A DNA stretch of 64,000 nucleotides, taken from NCBI GenBank assembly GCA_028826165.1, contig JAPDFW010000070.1, forward strand, positions 1,247,501 to 1,311,500, read 5' to 3'. This document shows positions 34,640 to 47,215 of the stretch, in pieces; positions within the stretch are counted from its first letter, which is position 1, and the number at the start of each line of letters is the position of its first letter. The stretch is from Anaeramoeba ignava. Lineage: Eukaryota > Metamonada > Anaeramoebidae. The position numbers were made by a program, and so were the translations under genes. The notes under the pieces are model-generated. The model ran no database searches. It was not told where the DNA came from and was given only the letters and a program-made list of their open reading frames with translations.

Positions 34640-37600
34640 TTTTTTAAAGATTGATTAAATATTAATTAAATATTGATCAAATATTAATTAAATATTAATT
34701 AAATATTGATCAAATATTGATTAAATATTAATTAAATATTAATTAAATATTAATTAAATATTAAATATTAATTAAATATTGATTAAATATTGATTAAATA
34801 TTGATTAAATATTGATTAAATATTGATTAAATATTAATTAAATATTGATTAAATATTAATTAAATATTAATTAAATATTGATTAAATATTAATTAAATAT
34901 TGATTAAATATTAATTAAATATTTAAATATTAATTAAATATTATTGATTAAATATTGATTTAATTAAATATTAATTAAATATTAATTAAATATTAATTAA
35001 ATATTAATTAAATAATTAATTAAATATTAATTAAAATATTAATTAAAAGAATTAAATATTTAATTAAATATTAATTAAATATTAATTAAATATTGATTAA
35101 ATATTAATTAAATATTAATTAAATATTAATTAAATATTGATTAAATATTAATTAAATATTAATTAAATATTAATTAAATATTGATTAAAATATTGATTAA
35201 ATATTGATTAAAATATTAATTAAATATTTTGATTAAATATTAATTAAATATTAATTAAATATTAAAATATTGATTAAATATTAATTAAAAAATTAAATAT
35301 TGATTAAATATTAATTAAATAATTAAATATTGATTAAATATAATTAAATATTGATAAAATATTAAATTAAATATTGATTAAATATTGATTAAATATTGAA
35401 AATACCAATTAAATATTAATTAAATATTGATTAAATATTGAAATATTGATTAAATATTGATTAAATATTGATTAAAAATATTGATTAAATATTGATTAAA
35501 TATTAATTAAATAAATATTAATTTAAATATTGATTAAATAATACAAAATATTGACAAATATTGATTAAAATACCAATATATTAAATATTAATTCAAAATA
35601 TTTTAAAATTTAAATATTAATTAAATATTGACCAAATATTTATTAAATATTAATTAAATATTGATTAAATATTAATTAAATATTTAAAAATATTATTAAA
35701 TATTGATTAAATATTGATTAAAATATTACAAAAAATATTGAAAATATTATTAAATATTTAATTAAATATTGATTAAAATATTAATTAAATATTACAAATA
35801 TTAATTAAATATTGATTAAATATTAATTAATTAAAATACAATTAAAATATTGATTAAATATTGACAAATATTGATTAAAATATTAATTAAATATTGATTC
35901 AAATATTGAAAAAATATTGATTAAATATTGATTAAATATTGATTTAAATATTAATTAAATATTGAAAATATTACCAAATATTAAATATTAAAAATATAAA
36001 TATTTAATTAAATATTGATTAAATATTGATTAAATATTAATTAAATATTGATTAAATATTAATTAAATATTATTAAATATAAATTAAATATTATTCAAAT
36101 ATTAATTAAATATTGATTAAATATTACAAATATTAAATATTGATTAAATATTGATTAAATATTGATTAAATATTAATGATTAAATATTAATTAAATATTA
36201 ATTAAATATTGATTAAATATTAATTAAATATTGATTAAATATTGATTAAATATTGATTAAATATTAAATTAAATATTGATTAAATATTGATTAAATATTG
36301 ACAAATATTAAATATTGATTAAAATATTAATTAAATATTAATTAAATATTAAATCAAATATTGATTAAATATTTATTAAATATTGATTAAATATTGATTA
36401 AATATTAATTAAATATTGATTAAATATTGGTAAATATTAAAATTAAATATTGATTAAATATTGATTAAATATTGATTTAAAATTGATTAAAATATTAATT
36501 AAATATTGATTAAATATTGATTAAATATTAATTAAATATTGATTAAATATTAATTAAATATTGATCAAATATTGATTAAAAATTGGTAAATATTAAATAT
36601 TAATTAAATATTGATTAAATATTGATTAAAATTGATTAAATATTAATTAAATATTGACAAATATTGATTAAATATTAATTAAATATTGATTAAATATTAA
36701 ATATAATTAAATATTGATTAAATATTGATTAAATATTGATTAAATATTAATTAAATATTGGTAAATATTGAATTAAAAATAATTAAATATTGATTAAATA
36801 TTGATTAAATATTAATTAAATATTGATTAAAATATTGATTAAATATTGACCAAATATTGATTAAATATTGATTAAATATTGATTAAATATTAATTATTAA
36901 ATATTAATTAAATATTGATTAAATATTTTAAATATTGATTAAATATTAATTAAATACAAATAAATTATTAAATATTAATTAAATATTGATTAAATATTTA
37001 CAAATATTGAATTAAATATTATTAAATATTAATTAAATAATTAAATATTGATTAAATATTAATTAAATATTATTAAATATTGACATTAAATATTAACAAA
37101 ATTAATTAAATATTGATTAAATATTGATTAAATATTAATTAAATATTATTAAAATATTGGTAAATATTAATTAAAATATTAATTAAATACCAAATTTAAA
37201 TATTAATTAAATATTGATCAAAATATTAATTAAATATTGATTAAATATTGATTAAATATTAAATATTAAATATTACCAAATATTAATTAAATATTGATTA
37301 AATATTGATTAAATATTAATTAAATATTATTTAAATATTGGTAAATATTAATTAAATATTAATTAAATATTTAAATAAAATATAAAGATTAAATAAATAT
37401 TAAATATTATTAAATATTAATTAAATATTGATTAAAATATTATTGATTAAATATTGGTAAATATTAATTAAATATTGGTAAATACCAAATATTAAATATT
37501 AATTAAAAATATTAATTAATTCAAATATTACCAAATAAATTAAATATTGATTAAATATTACCAAATAATTATTAAATATTAATAAAAATATTAAATATTA

Positions 37601-40600
37601 ATTAAATATTGATTAAATATTAATTAAATATTGGTAAATATTGATTAAATAAATTAAATATTGGTAAATAAATATTGTAAATATTACCATTAAATATTGT
37701 AAATATTAATTAAATATTGATTAAAATATTGATTAAATATTAATTAAATATGGATTAAATATTGATTAAATATTAATTAAAATATTAATTAAATATTAAT
37801 TTAAATATTGATTAAATATTAATTAAATATTAATTAAATATTGGTCAAATATTAATTAAATATTAATTAAATAAATTAATTATTAAATATTAATTAAATA
37901 TTAATTAAATATTAATTAAATATTAATTAAATATTGATTAAATATTGATTAAATATTGGTAAATTAAAATTTAAATATTATTAAATATTATTAAATATTG
38001 ATTAAATATTAATTAAATATTAATTAAATATATTAATTTAAATATTGGTAAATATTTAAAAATATTGGTAAATATTAATTAAATATTGATTAAATATTAA
38101 TTAAATATTGGTAAATATTAATTAAAATATTAAATATTGATAAAAATATTGATTTAAATATTAATTAAAAATATTGATTAAATATTAATTAAATATTGAA
38201 AATTAAATATTAATTAAATATTAATTAAAAATATTGGTAAATATTGATTAAATATTAATTAAATATTTAATTAAATATTGGTTAAATATTGGTAAATATT
38301 AAATATTAATTAAATATTAATTAAAATATTGGATTAAATATTGATTAAATATTTTAAATAATATTAATTAAATATTAATTAAATATTGATTAAAATATTA
38401 ATTAAATATTGATTAAATATTAATTTAAATATTGGTAAATATTAATTTAAATATTATTAATTAAATATTAATTAAAATTGATTAAATATTGGTAAATATT
38501 GATTAAATATTATTAAAATATTAATATAAATATTAATTAAATATTAATTAAATATTAAAATATTGATTAAATATTGGTAAATAATTAAATATTAATTAAA
38601 TATTAATTAAATATTATTAAATATTGATTTAAATATTGATTAAATATTAATTAAATATTAATTAAAATATTAAATATTGACAAATATTAATTAAATATTG
38701 ATTAAATATTTTGATTAAATATTAATTAAATATTGGTAAATATTGATTAAATATTAATTAAATATTACCAAATTTAAATATTGATTAAATATTGGTAAAT
38801 ATTGGTAAATATTGATTAAATATTGGTAAATATTGGTAAATATTAATTAAATATTGATTAAATATTAATTAAAATTGACAAATATTGGTAAAATATTGAC
38901 AAAATATTGATTAAATATTGGTAAATATTGATTAAATTATTTAAATATTGGTAAATATTAATTAAATATTGATTAAATATTTAAATATTATTAAATATTG
39001 ATTAAATATTAATTAAATATTATTAAAATATTGGTAAATATTGGTAAATATTAATTAAATATTGATTAAATATTTAAATATTATTAAATATTGATTAAAT
39101 ATTAATTAAATATTATTAAAATATTGGTAAATATTGGTAAATATTAATTAAATATTGATTAAATATTGATTAAATATTAATTAAATATTGATTAAATATT
39201 AATTAAAATATTAAATTAAATATTTAAATATTAATTAAATATTGATTAAAATGTAATTGATTAAATAAATATTGATTAAATATTAATTAAATATTGATTA
39301 AATATTGAAATATTAATTAAATATTGATTAAATAAAATATTGATTAAATATTGATTAAATATTGACAAATTTAAATATTGATTAAATATTGATTAAATAT
39401 TAATTAAATAAATAAATATTGGTAAATATGGTAAATATTGATTAAATATTGATTAAATATTATTAAAATGATATTGGTAAATATTAAAAATTGTTAATTA
39501 AATATTATAAAATATTAAATATTAATTAAATATTGATTAAATTTATTGGTAAATATTGATTAAATATTAATTAAATATTAAATATTTAAATATTGATAAA
39601 TATTAAATAATTAAATATTGATTAAATATTAAAATATTAAATATTGATTAAATATTGATTAAAATATTGGTAAATATTGGTAAATATTTAAATATTGATT
39701 AAATATTGATTAAATATTAATTAAATATTGATTAAAATATTATTAAATATTAAATAAATAAATATTGGTAAATATTAATTAAATATTAATTAAATAATTA
39801 AATATTAATTAAATATTGGTAAATATTTAAATAACCAAATTAAAATTAAATATTGGTAAATATTGATTAAATATTGATTAAATATTGATTAAATATTGAT
39901 TAAATATTGATTAAATATTAATTAAATATTGATTAAATATTGGTAAATATTAAATAAATATTAATTAAATATTATTAAAAATATAAATATTAAATATTGG
40001 TTAAATATTAAAATTATTAAATATTAATTAAATAATAAATGATTTAAATATTGGTAAATATTAATTAAATATTGATTAAATATTAATTAAATATTATTAA
40101 AATATTAATTAAATATTAATTAAATATTGGTAAATATTGATTAAATATTAATTAAATATTAAACACCAAATATTGATTAAATATTAATTAAATATTGGTA
40201 AATATTGGTAAAAATTAAATATTACAAAATTAAATATTGATTAAATATTAATTAAATATTGATTAAATATTGATTAAATATTAATTAAATATTAATTAAA
40301 TATTATTAAATATTGATTAAATATTGATTAAATATTAATTAAATATTGATTAAAATATTGGTAAATATTAAATAAATATTAAATATTGATTAAATATTGA
40401 TTAAATATTATTAAACAAAATATTAAAATATTTAAATATTGATAAAATATTGATTAAAATATAAATAATTAAATATTGATTAAATATTGATTAAATATTA
40501 ATTAAATATTGATTAAAATATTAAATATTGAGTTAAAATTAATTAAATATTAATTAAATATTTAAATATTGATTAAATATTGATTAAATATTGATTAAAT

Positions 40601-41182
40601 ATTGGTAAATATTAATTAAATATTAATTAAATATTAAATAAATATTGATTAAATATTGATTAAATATTAATTAAATATTGGTAAAATTAAAATATGGTAA
40701 AATTAAATATTAAATAAATATTACCAAAATATAAATAAATATTAAATATTGATTTAAATATTATTAAATATTAATATTAATTAAAATATTAATTAAATAT
40801 TAATTAAATATTGATTAAATATTGATTAAATATTAATTAAATATTAATTAAATATTAATTAAATATTGGTAAATATTGATTAAATATACAATTAAATATT
40901 GATTAAATATTGATTAAATATTAATTAAATATTAATTAAATATTAATTAAATATTGATTAAATATTAATTAAATATTAATTAAATATTAATTAAATATTG
41001 ATTAAATATTAATTAAATATTGATTAAATATTAATTAAATATTAATTAAATATTAATTAAATATTAATTAAATATTAATTAAATATTGATTAAATATTGA
41101 TTAAATATTAAATATTAATTAAATATTAATTAAATATTAATTAAATATTAATTAAATATTGATTAAATATTGATTAAATAAT
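34640..41182. repeat. 6.5-kb array of 11-bp AT-only units
   Basis: About 6.5 kb made almost entirely of two 11-bp units, ATTAATTAAAT and ATTGATTAAAT, with shorter variants (ATTGGTAAAT, ATTACAAAT). No open frame, gene or RNA is visible. The units are nearly pure at both ends (34650-35000 and 40800-41180) and more degenerate in the middle, where 10-bp ATTGGTAAAT units become common between about 37300 and 40200. It separates the rhomboid gene (start at 34531) from the Ap4A phosphorylase gene (start at 41231). Confidence 0.95.
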
Positions 41183-41230
41183 AAAAGATCCAAAAAGAAG
41201 TTTTCATTTTTCACAATTAAAAAAAAAAGA

Positions 41231-42085
41231 ATGGAAATAAAAAATCCCATTTTATCTTGTATTGAAAGTAAATATGCATTATATAAACATAAATTAATGT
41301 GTATCCCAACAGAATCACAATTATTTGAAGATGGACCTTTAAATTTTATATTTCGAATTTTAGAATCACAAAAACAAAAACCAAACGCACTTCACAACAA
41401 CAAAAAAGAGAAACAAAAAAACCCATTTGAACCACCATTTGAAGAACATCTTTATATTTGCGAATTAAAAAACCACCACTTATTATTTAATCCGTTTTGC
41501 ATTTCGGAAAAACATTTATTAATTGTAACAAAAAAATTTGAAAAACAAGAAACATTAATTGCAAAAAAAGATTTTGAAGCGGCTTTAGAATGTATTAACG
41601 CTGTGAAATCACTTTGTTTTTATAATTCTGGAATAAATTCTGGAGCAAGTCAACCTCATAGACATTTTCAATTAATTCCTATTGATGATTCCAAATTTAA
41701 TTATATTCCACTTGAAAAATTAATTTTTTCCAAAGAAAGAAAAAAAGAAGAAATTATTCAATTAGAAGAACTTGGATTCATTAATTCTTGTTTTATTTTT
41801 GATTTTGATAAAAATTTCCTTTCTGTTGATCATGTTTTTGATTCTTATCAAAAAATTGTTGATAAACTTGATTTGAATGAAAAAACTTCTTATAATTTAT
41901 TATTAACAAAAAAATGGATTTTTGTTGTTCCTCGTTCTAAAGAGTCTTTTGATAATATTGGTGTTAATTCAATGGGTTATGTTGGCTCTTTTTTTTTCAA
42001 AACTCAAGATGATTTAAAAAAAGCAATTAAAAATGGTCCACTTTTTATTCTTCAAAATTTAGGATTTCCAATTGAAAAAAAATAA
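41231..42085 (+). CDS. Ap4A phosphorylase (ATP adenylyltransferase)
   Basis: Splits diadenosine tetraphosphate with phosphate into ATP and ADP in the cytosol. The 284-aa single-exon protein has the HIT-like signature SGASQPHRHFQLIP, with H143, H145 and Q147 of the H-x-H-x-Q triad; His145 would be the nucleophile by analogy. Other family motifs are HHLLFNPFCISEKHLLIVTK, a phosphate-binding FYNSG upstream of the triad, and the C-terminal SYNLLLTKKWIFVVPRSKES domain with NSMGYVGSFF. Length is a little shorter than yeast APA1. The start follows a TTTTCATTTTTCACAATT element and lies right at the end of the 6.5-kb array. Confidence 0.92.
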   Translation: MEIKNPILSCIESKYALYKHKLMCIPTESQLFEDGPLNFIFRILESQKQKPNALHNNKKEKQKNPFEPPFEEHLYICELKNHHLLFNPFCISEKHLLIVTKKFEKQETLIAKKDFEAALECINAVKSLCFYNSGINSGASQPHRHFQLIPIDDSKFNYIPLEKLIFSKERKKEEIIQLEELGFINSCFIFDFDKNFLSVDHVFDSYQKIVDKLDLNEKTSYNLLLTKKWIFVVPRSKESFDNIGVNSMGYVGSFFFKTQDDLKKAIKNGPLFILQNLGFPIEKK

Positions 42086-42217
42086 ATTCAATTTAAATTT
42101 AAAATTAAAATTTAAAATTTAAAATTAAAAAGAATGTTCATGTCAAATTTTCTTTAAAATTTTCTTTATTTTTAATTTTTTTAATTTTCATTTTTTTCTT
42201 TTCAAAAAAAAATTTTT

Positions 42218-45200
42218 ATGAATAATCAAAAAAATAAAATTGATAAAATTTTTAATCAACTTAAAAATTTACAACAAAATTCACAAAAAAATTCTCCTAT
42301 TATTCAATCCATTATTGAAGAACTTTTAACATTAGATTTTAAAAACAATTTAAATTTAGAAAAAGTTCATTAATTAATTTTTTTTATAAAAGATTTTAAA
42401 TTAAAAAATTAATTAATTAATTCATCTTTTTAATTTAAATTTTTAGAAAATTTTAACAATAATTGAGTTTTTATTTGAAAGAATTAAAGAAGAAAAACAA
42501 CAATTAGGATTGAAATTTTGTCATTTAATTAGTAAAACAAAACAAAATGTAAAAGAATTTGTTTTTAAATTAAAAATAAAATTTAAATTGATTTCTTTTA
42601 AATAATATTTAAAAAAAAAATAATTTAGTTTGGAATTAATGAAAAAATTCACGAAAAAGCAACAAATTTGATACATAATCTTCTTATTCTTTCTAAAAAC
42701 AAAGAAAAATATGATCTTTTAAAATCAGCTTCTCAAATTCTTTATAGAAGAGAAAGAAATAAATTTATAAACTTTGAATTACTTAAAGATTTAATTAAAG
42801 AATTAAACCAAATGAAAGATGATGAAAAAACAATTGATTTAGGTGAATTAAGATATTTAGTGATTTGCATTGGGAATTTATGTATGAAATCTGGAAAAAA
42901 ATTAAGTCAGTATTATTCTCAAATTTTTCAAGCATTATTCCAAAAACTTTGCATGCTTTCACAAGTTAATGAATCAGCAACTCAACATTCACAAGTATTA
43001 TTTGAGAAAAAAGAAGAAGAAATAAATTGATTGTAATTTTTTTTTTTGAATAGACTTTATATAGTTTAGTAAGAGCTGTTCAATATTGCATTAATGAAAG
43101 CAAAATAATACCTCCTGAAAAACAAAAACCGTTGTTAACAATTCTCAAAAGATTAATGTTCTTTGGAACCCATGTATCAACGCTAAGATATTCTTCAGAT
43201 AGCTTTATTTATTTTGAATATAAACTAAACGAGAAAACAAATGAAGAAAATACAAATTCTGAAAATGATGAAACCAAAAACGAATTGGAAGATAACGAGC
43301 AAAATTATGTTACAAAAGTAAGATCTGCAGCATTATCGTGTTTACAAGTCATTGCCAAAATATTACGAAATAAAATACATGGAGAATGGGGTCTTTTTTT
43401 ACCCACAAATCAATCAGTTAATTCAATGAATTTACTCACGATAGCAGCTCATGATCCTGATCCAGAAGTTCGTGAAAAAGCTCTAAGTGCCATTTCAAGT
43501 TTAATTGACGGCTCTCGCCAGTTTTTGAGTTTTGCAGAAGATAAAAATTTGGGGATCGGAACATCTTTTACTCCTTTATCAAGAGTTTTGGGTCAAATGA
43601 TCCAAGAAATCCACAACAATCTTCATATGATACTCACAAAAGAAAAGGACTTAAAAACAATCGTTCATGCTTTAAATTGCTTTTCTGTTTTTATATCAAA
43701 CATTTCCTATCATAAACTTACAATGGGATATTTGTCAAGAGTCATTGGAATGCTAGAATCCTTTTTATTGAATCCAAATTCAAATCCTCAAGTTTTACGG
43801 GCAAGTCTCTATTGTCTTGGCTCAGTTTTTTCAACTAAAACAAAAATAATGGAAGTTTCGCATTATTTGTTAACAGTAACAAAGAGAATGAAACCAAACA
43901 CCACTCCAAATTTCCAATTTCAGTTTATATCCTCAAACCAAAATTTGGACAAATCGAAATTAAATTTGAACTTGAAATTGAATTCAAATACAAACAATTT
44001 GTTGTTGAAAAATCAAAACTTTTTGGCAAATTCTGATAATCTCGTCTCTCCTCATAATTTAAAAATTCAATCACCACTGAAAAAAGAAGATGAAAAACAA
44101 ATCAAAGAACCAACCATTTTCGATATCATTTTTAATATTCTTTCCTTCCAAACAAACACTGAAGAAATAAGTAATCTCGCATTAGAATCGCTTTCAGTTT
44201 TGACAAAGTTATGCATAAATTATTCATGGGTTATTGAACAACTCTGGGAATATCTCTCGCCATTGCTTCTTTCATTGTCAAGACGTTTCCACGAATATGT
44301 AATCTGCAATCGATGCTTCCATTTGTTTGAAGAGCTTCTTCATTCAATTGAAAAAGAGAGTAACGAAGTTGATAATTCACAAATTTCTGAAGGAGACATC
44401 ATCCAAAAACCGACTAGAAAAAGAATCTTGTTATTATGGACAAATATAATTGAAAATCACTTTGTTCCACATTTTCAACCAAACGAATGCAACTTTTCCG
44501 TTATCATCTCAATATTGAATTCTTTGGCAAGTTTGTCATCATCAAGTTGCGCAATGCTTAATCAAGATCTTCGAAGAGAATCCATCAACTTTATTCACAA
44601 ATCAACATCAAATGGAAACGCAAATGTTCGAATTTCAGCTTTTCGTGCTTTAGGAAATTTGTCACTTTTTTCAGTTGTCAGAGAAACACCTGGATTTATT
44701 GACCAAACATTAAGTTCTATAATCATAAGTTTGAATAAAGACAAAACAGCAAATGTTCGCATTCGTGCGTCTTGGGCTTTGGCGAATGTTTGTGACACAT
44801 TTTGCTTGGATAAACAAAGTAAGGAAGAATTTTTCACTTTTAACCAAAATACAAATACGATCACAAAGATGCTTAAAGACGAGAACAATCCAACAGCTTT
44901 CTCGACAAAAACACTTGGTTTCTCATTTTCTTCCAATCCTTTAGATCTTATTATCAATAATATCGATATAAAAACACTAGTTATCATTGCACAATTAGCA
45001 ATTAAATTGACGAAAGATAACAAAAAAATACGCGCAAATGCACTTAGAGCACTTGGAAATTTATCTTGTGTCGCTCCAAAGTCTTTTTTGGAATATCAAG
45101 ATGGGAAACTAATGGAAGAAATAGTTAATTGCTTTAGGGATTCTGTTTTGGATCCTGATTCTGGTCTTGATAAAATTAGATGGAACTCTTGTTATGCTAT

Positions 45201-45729
45201 TGGTTCTTTATTTAAAAATAGTTATTTACAAAATCATTATTCTCAATTCTCATGGATTTCAAGTTTAATTTCAAGTTTGGTTCATCTTATTAAAGTTGAA
45301 ACTAATTTTAAAACTCGCATTCACTCTGTAACAGCTTTGTCAAATATTCATTCAAGAAGTTGCTTTGGTTCAACTCAGAATATTTATTCAATTTTATCCG
45401 ATTTGGAAAATTCTTTGAATCAAATTTCTAATGAATCATTTACTGTTGATCATTCTTCTCATCAAAATTATGTCAATACTTTAGCTGAAAAAATTATTAT
45501 AACCATTTTGAAGTTAACAAGCTTGATTACGAAAGAAGAAGTTTTGCAATCAAAAGAAATTCAAGATTTTATTTTACAAAAGATTCCAAATATTTATCAA
45601 ATTTTCCAAATGTTTCAATATCAAAATCATCCACAAAATTCTTTAGAGTTTTTTACAATGTTACGAAGAATTGAGATTTTAATTCAACAAACACAAGAAC
45701 AATTAAAAGATAATTTACACAAGGATTAA
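42218..45729 (+). CDS. HEATR6: HEAT repeat-containing protein 6 (HEATR6)
   Basis: Four exons (42218-42364, 42447-42548, 42629-42994, 43054-45729) give 1,096 aa, close to human HEATR6; all introns are phase 0. The DUF4042 region in exon 4 carries KVRSAALSCLQVIAKILRNK, then HDPDPEVREKALSAISSLID and GSRQFLSFAED, matching human KVRxAALQCLxAIVK, DPSPRVRAAALQALSAILDG and SRQFLSVAED. A long HEAT solenoid follows, with canonical helices such as ANVRISAFRALGNLSL, ANVRIRASWALANVCD and KIRANALRALGNLSCV. The cellular role of this family is not established. The start is the first ATG after the CATTTTTTTCTTTTC element. Introns are short (82, 80 and 59 nt), unlike the repeat-filled introns of nearby genes. 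Confidence 0.9.
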
Positions 45730-45734
45730 GCCAT

Positions 45735-46000
45735 TTATAAAATTACAAATCAAATTATAAATCAAATTATAAATCAAATTATAAATCAAATTATAAATCA
45801 AATTATAAAAAGCCAAATAAATAAAATTACAAATTAAATTATAAATCAAATTATAAATTAAATTATAAATTAAATTATAAATCAAATTACAAATCAAATT
45901 ATAAATAAAATTATAAATCAAATCATTTACAAAATTATAAATCAAATTATAAATTAAATTATAAATTAAATCATAAATAAAATTATAAGATTATTTGTGA
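45735..46000. repeat. Intergenic 12-bp repeat CAAATTATAAAT
   Basis: Most of the 357-bp gap between HEATR6 and the D-glutamate cyclase gene is CAAATTATAAAT/TAAATTATAAAT units of 12 bp. The remaining 85 bp next to the ATG contains one TTCATTTTTTTCC element. Confidence 0.85.
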
Positions 46001-46086
46001 TTATTTTGAATAAAATTTTTCAAAAAATAAAATTCATTTTTTTCCTTTTGTTAAATCATTTTAAAAAATTTCTATATTAAATTTAA

Positions 46087-47043
46087 ATGGAAGAGAAAAA
46101 AATTAAAGAATTTTCTTTTGAAATTCAAAAAATTTTCCAACAAGATATTGGAAATCGAGGAATAAAAGACACTTTTGAAAAATTTCCGAATATCTTATTT
46201 GAATCAGCAAAATGTTTATATTCAAGTTGTTTAGGAATGGGAATATTTTCTGGTTTTTTCATTCCTTCAACAAATTCTTCAGAAACAGATGGACCTTTAG
46301 GAATGTTTTCAATTGTTAATGCATTTCTTAGAATCAAAAAATCAGTTCCTGTTTATATTATTATTGATAAAAATAATGAAATTATTATCAATGAAACCTT
46401 TAAAGAATTAATTGATGAATTTAAAGAAAGATTAAATTTTGTTGTTTTCCAATCAAAAGAAGAAATTGAAGGAAAAAAAGGAAAAGATTTACTAAGCAAA
46501 CTTGATGTTCTCATTTCAATAGAAAGAGTTGGACGAGCAAAAGATAATATTTTCTATAATATGAGAGCAGTTGATATATCATCATTTACTTTACCTCTAG
46601 ATTCATTATTTCTTCAAATAAAAGAAACTAAACAAGAAATTAAAACAATCGCAATTGGTGATGGATTAAATGAAACTGGAATGGGAATTTTCTATGAAAT
46701 TGCTAAGAAAAATGTTCGTTTTGGTGAAACTATTGGTTGTGTTGTTGATTCTGATTATCCAATAACAGCTGGTGTAAGTAATTGGGGTGGAGATGGTTTA
46801 GCTATTGTTTTAATTGCTTTTTCTTGTTTAAATAATTCTCAATTAAAAGTTGAATTATCTAAAATTTTTCCAACTTTTTTTCTTTTGAGTAAAATTTTGG
46901 ATAATATTTTAGAAAAAGGAGCTGTTGATGGAATTTCTCATAAATCTGAAAGATCTGTTGATGGATTAAAATTTGATAAAGTTCATAAAGAAATTTTAGA
47001 TAAATCAAAAGAAAAATTTGAAGAATTTTTTTTCACTTTTTAA
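46087..47043 (+). CDS. D-glutamate cyclase (DGLUCY/DUF4392)
   Basis: Converts D-glutamate to 5-oxo-D-proline, removing a D-amino acid. The 318-aa single-exon protein is a stand-alone version of the C-terminal domain of mammalian DGLUCY, as in bacteria. Motifs seen are GNRG (residues 22-25), SGFFIP, ETDGPLG (66-72), SIERVGRAKD (144-153), YNMRAVDIS, IGDGLNETGMG (190-200) and AGVSNWGGDG (228-237). No mitochondrial presequence is evident; the first 20 residues are acidic and lysine-rich. The short single-domain form fits either lateral acquisition from bacteria or loss of other domains. The start follows a T-rich element about 40 bp upstream. Confidence 0.9.
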   Translation: MEEKKIKEFSFEIQKIFQQDIGNRGIKDTFEKFPNILFESAKCLYSSCLGMGIFSGFFIPSTNSSETDGPLGMFSIVNAFLRIKKSVPVYIIIDKNNEIIINETFKELIDEFKERLNFVVFQSKEEIEGKKGKDLLSKLDVLISIERVGRAKDNIFYNMRAVDISSFTLPLDSLFLQIKETKQEIKTIAIGDGLNETGMGIFYEIAKKNVRFGETIGCVVDSDYPITAGVSNWGGDGLAIVLIAFSCLNNSQLKVELSKIFPTFFLLSKILDNILEKGAVDGISHKSERSVDGLKFDKVHKEILDKSKEKFEEFFFTF

Positions 47044-47215
47044 ATACGTTAAAAAAAAAAATTTAAAAAAAAAAAAAGATTTTATTTATTTTTCTTTTTT
47101 GGATTTAACGAATATCTTTTATTTTAAAATTCTTTTTCTTCTTTTTCTTCTTTTTTGGATTTTGGATTTTTTCATTTTTTTTCTTTCATTTTTTCTTTTT
47201 TTAAAAAAAAAAAAG

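Noticed and set aside
34640-41182. CRISPR array or telomere
   Set aside because: Units are contiguous 11-mers with no unique spacers, and no G-rich telomere-type repeat is present.
44595-45023. Minus-strand open frame inside HEATR6, and others inside KNTC1-like and INTS3 coding sequence
   Set aside because: Antisense to strongly conserved exons with no family resemblance of their own.
45715-45945. Reverse open frame of Ile-Tyr-Asn-Leu repeats
   Set aside because: Produced by the CAAATTATAAAT intergenic repeat.
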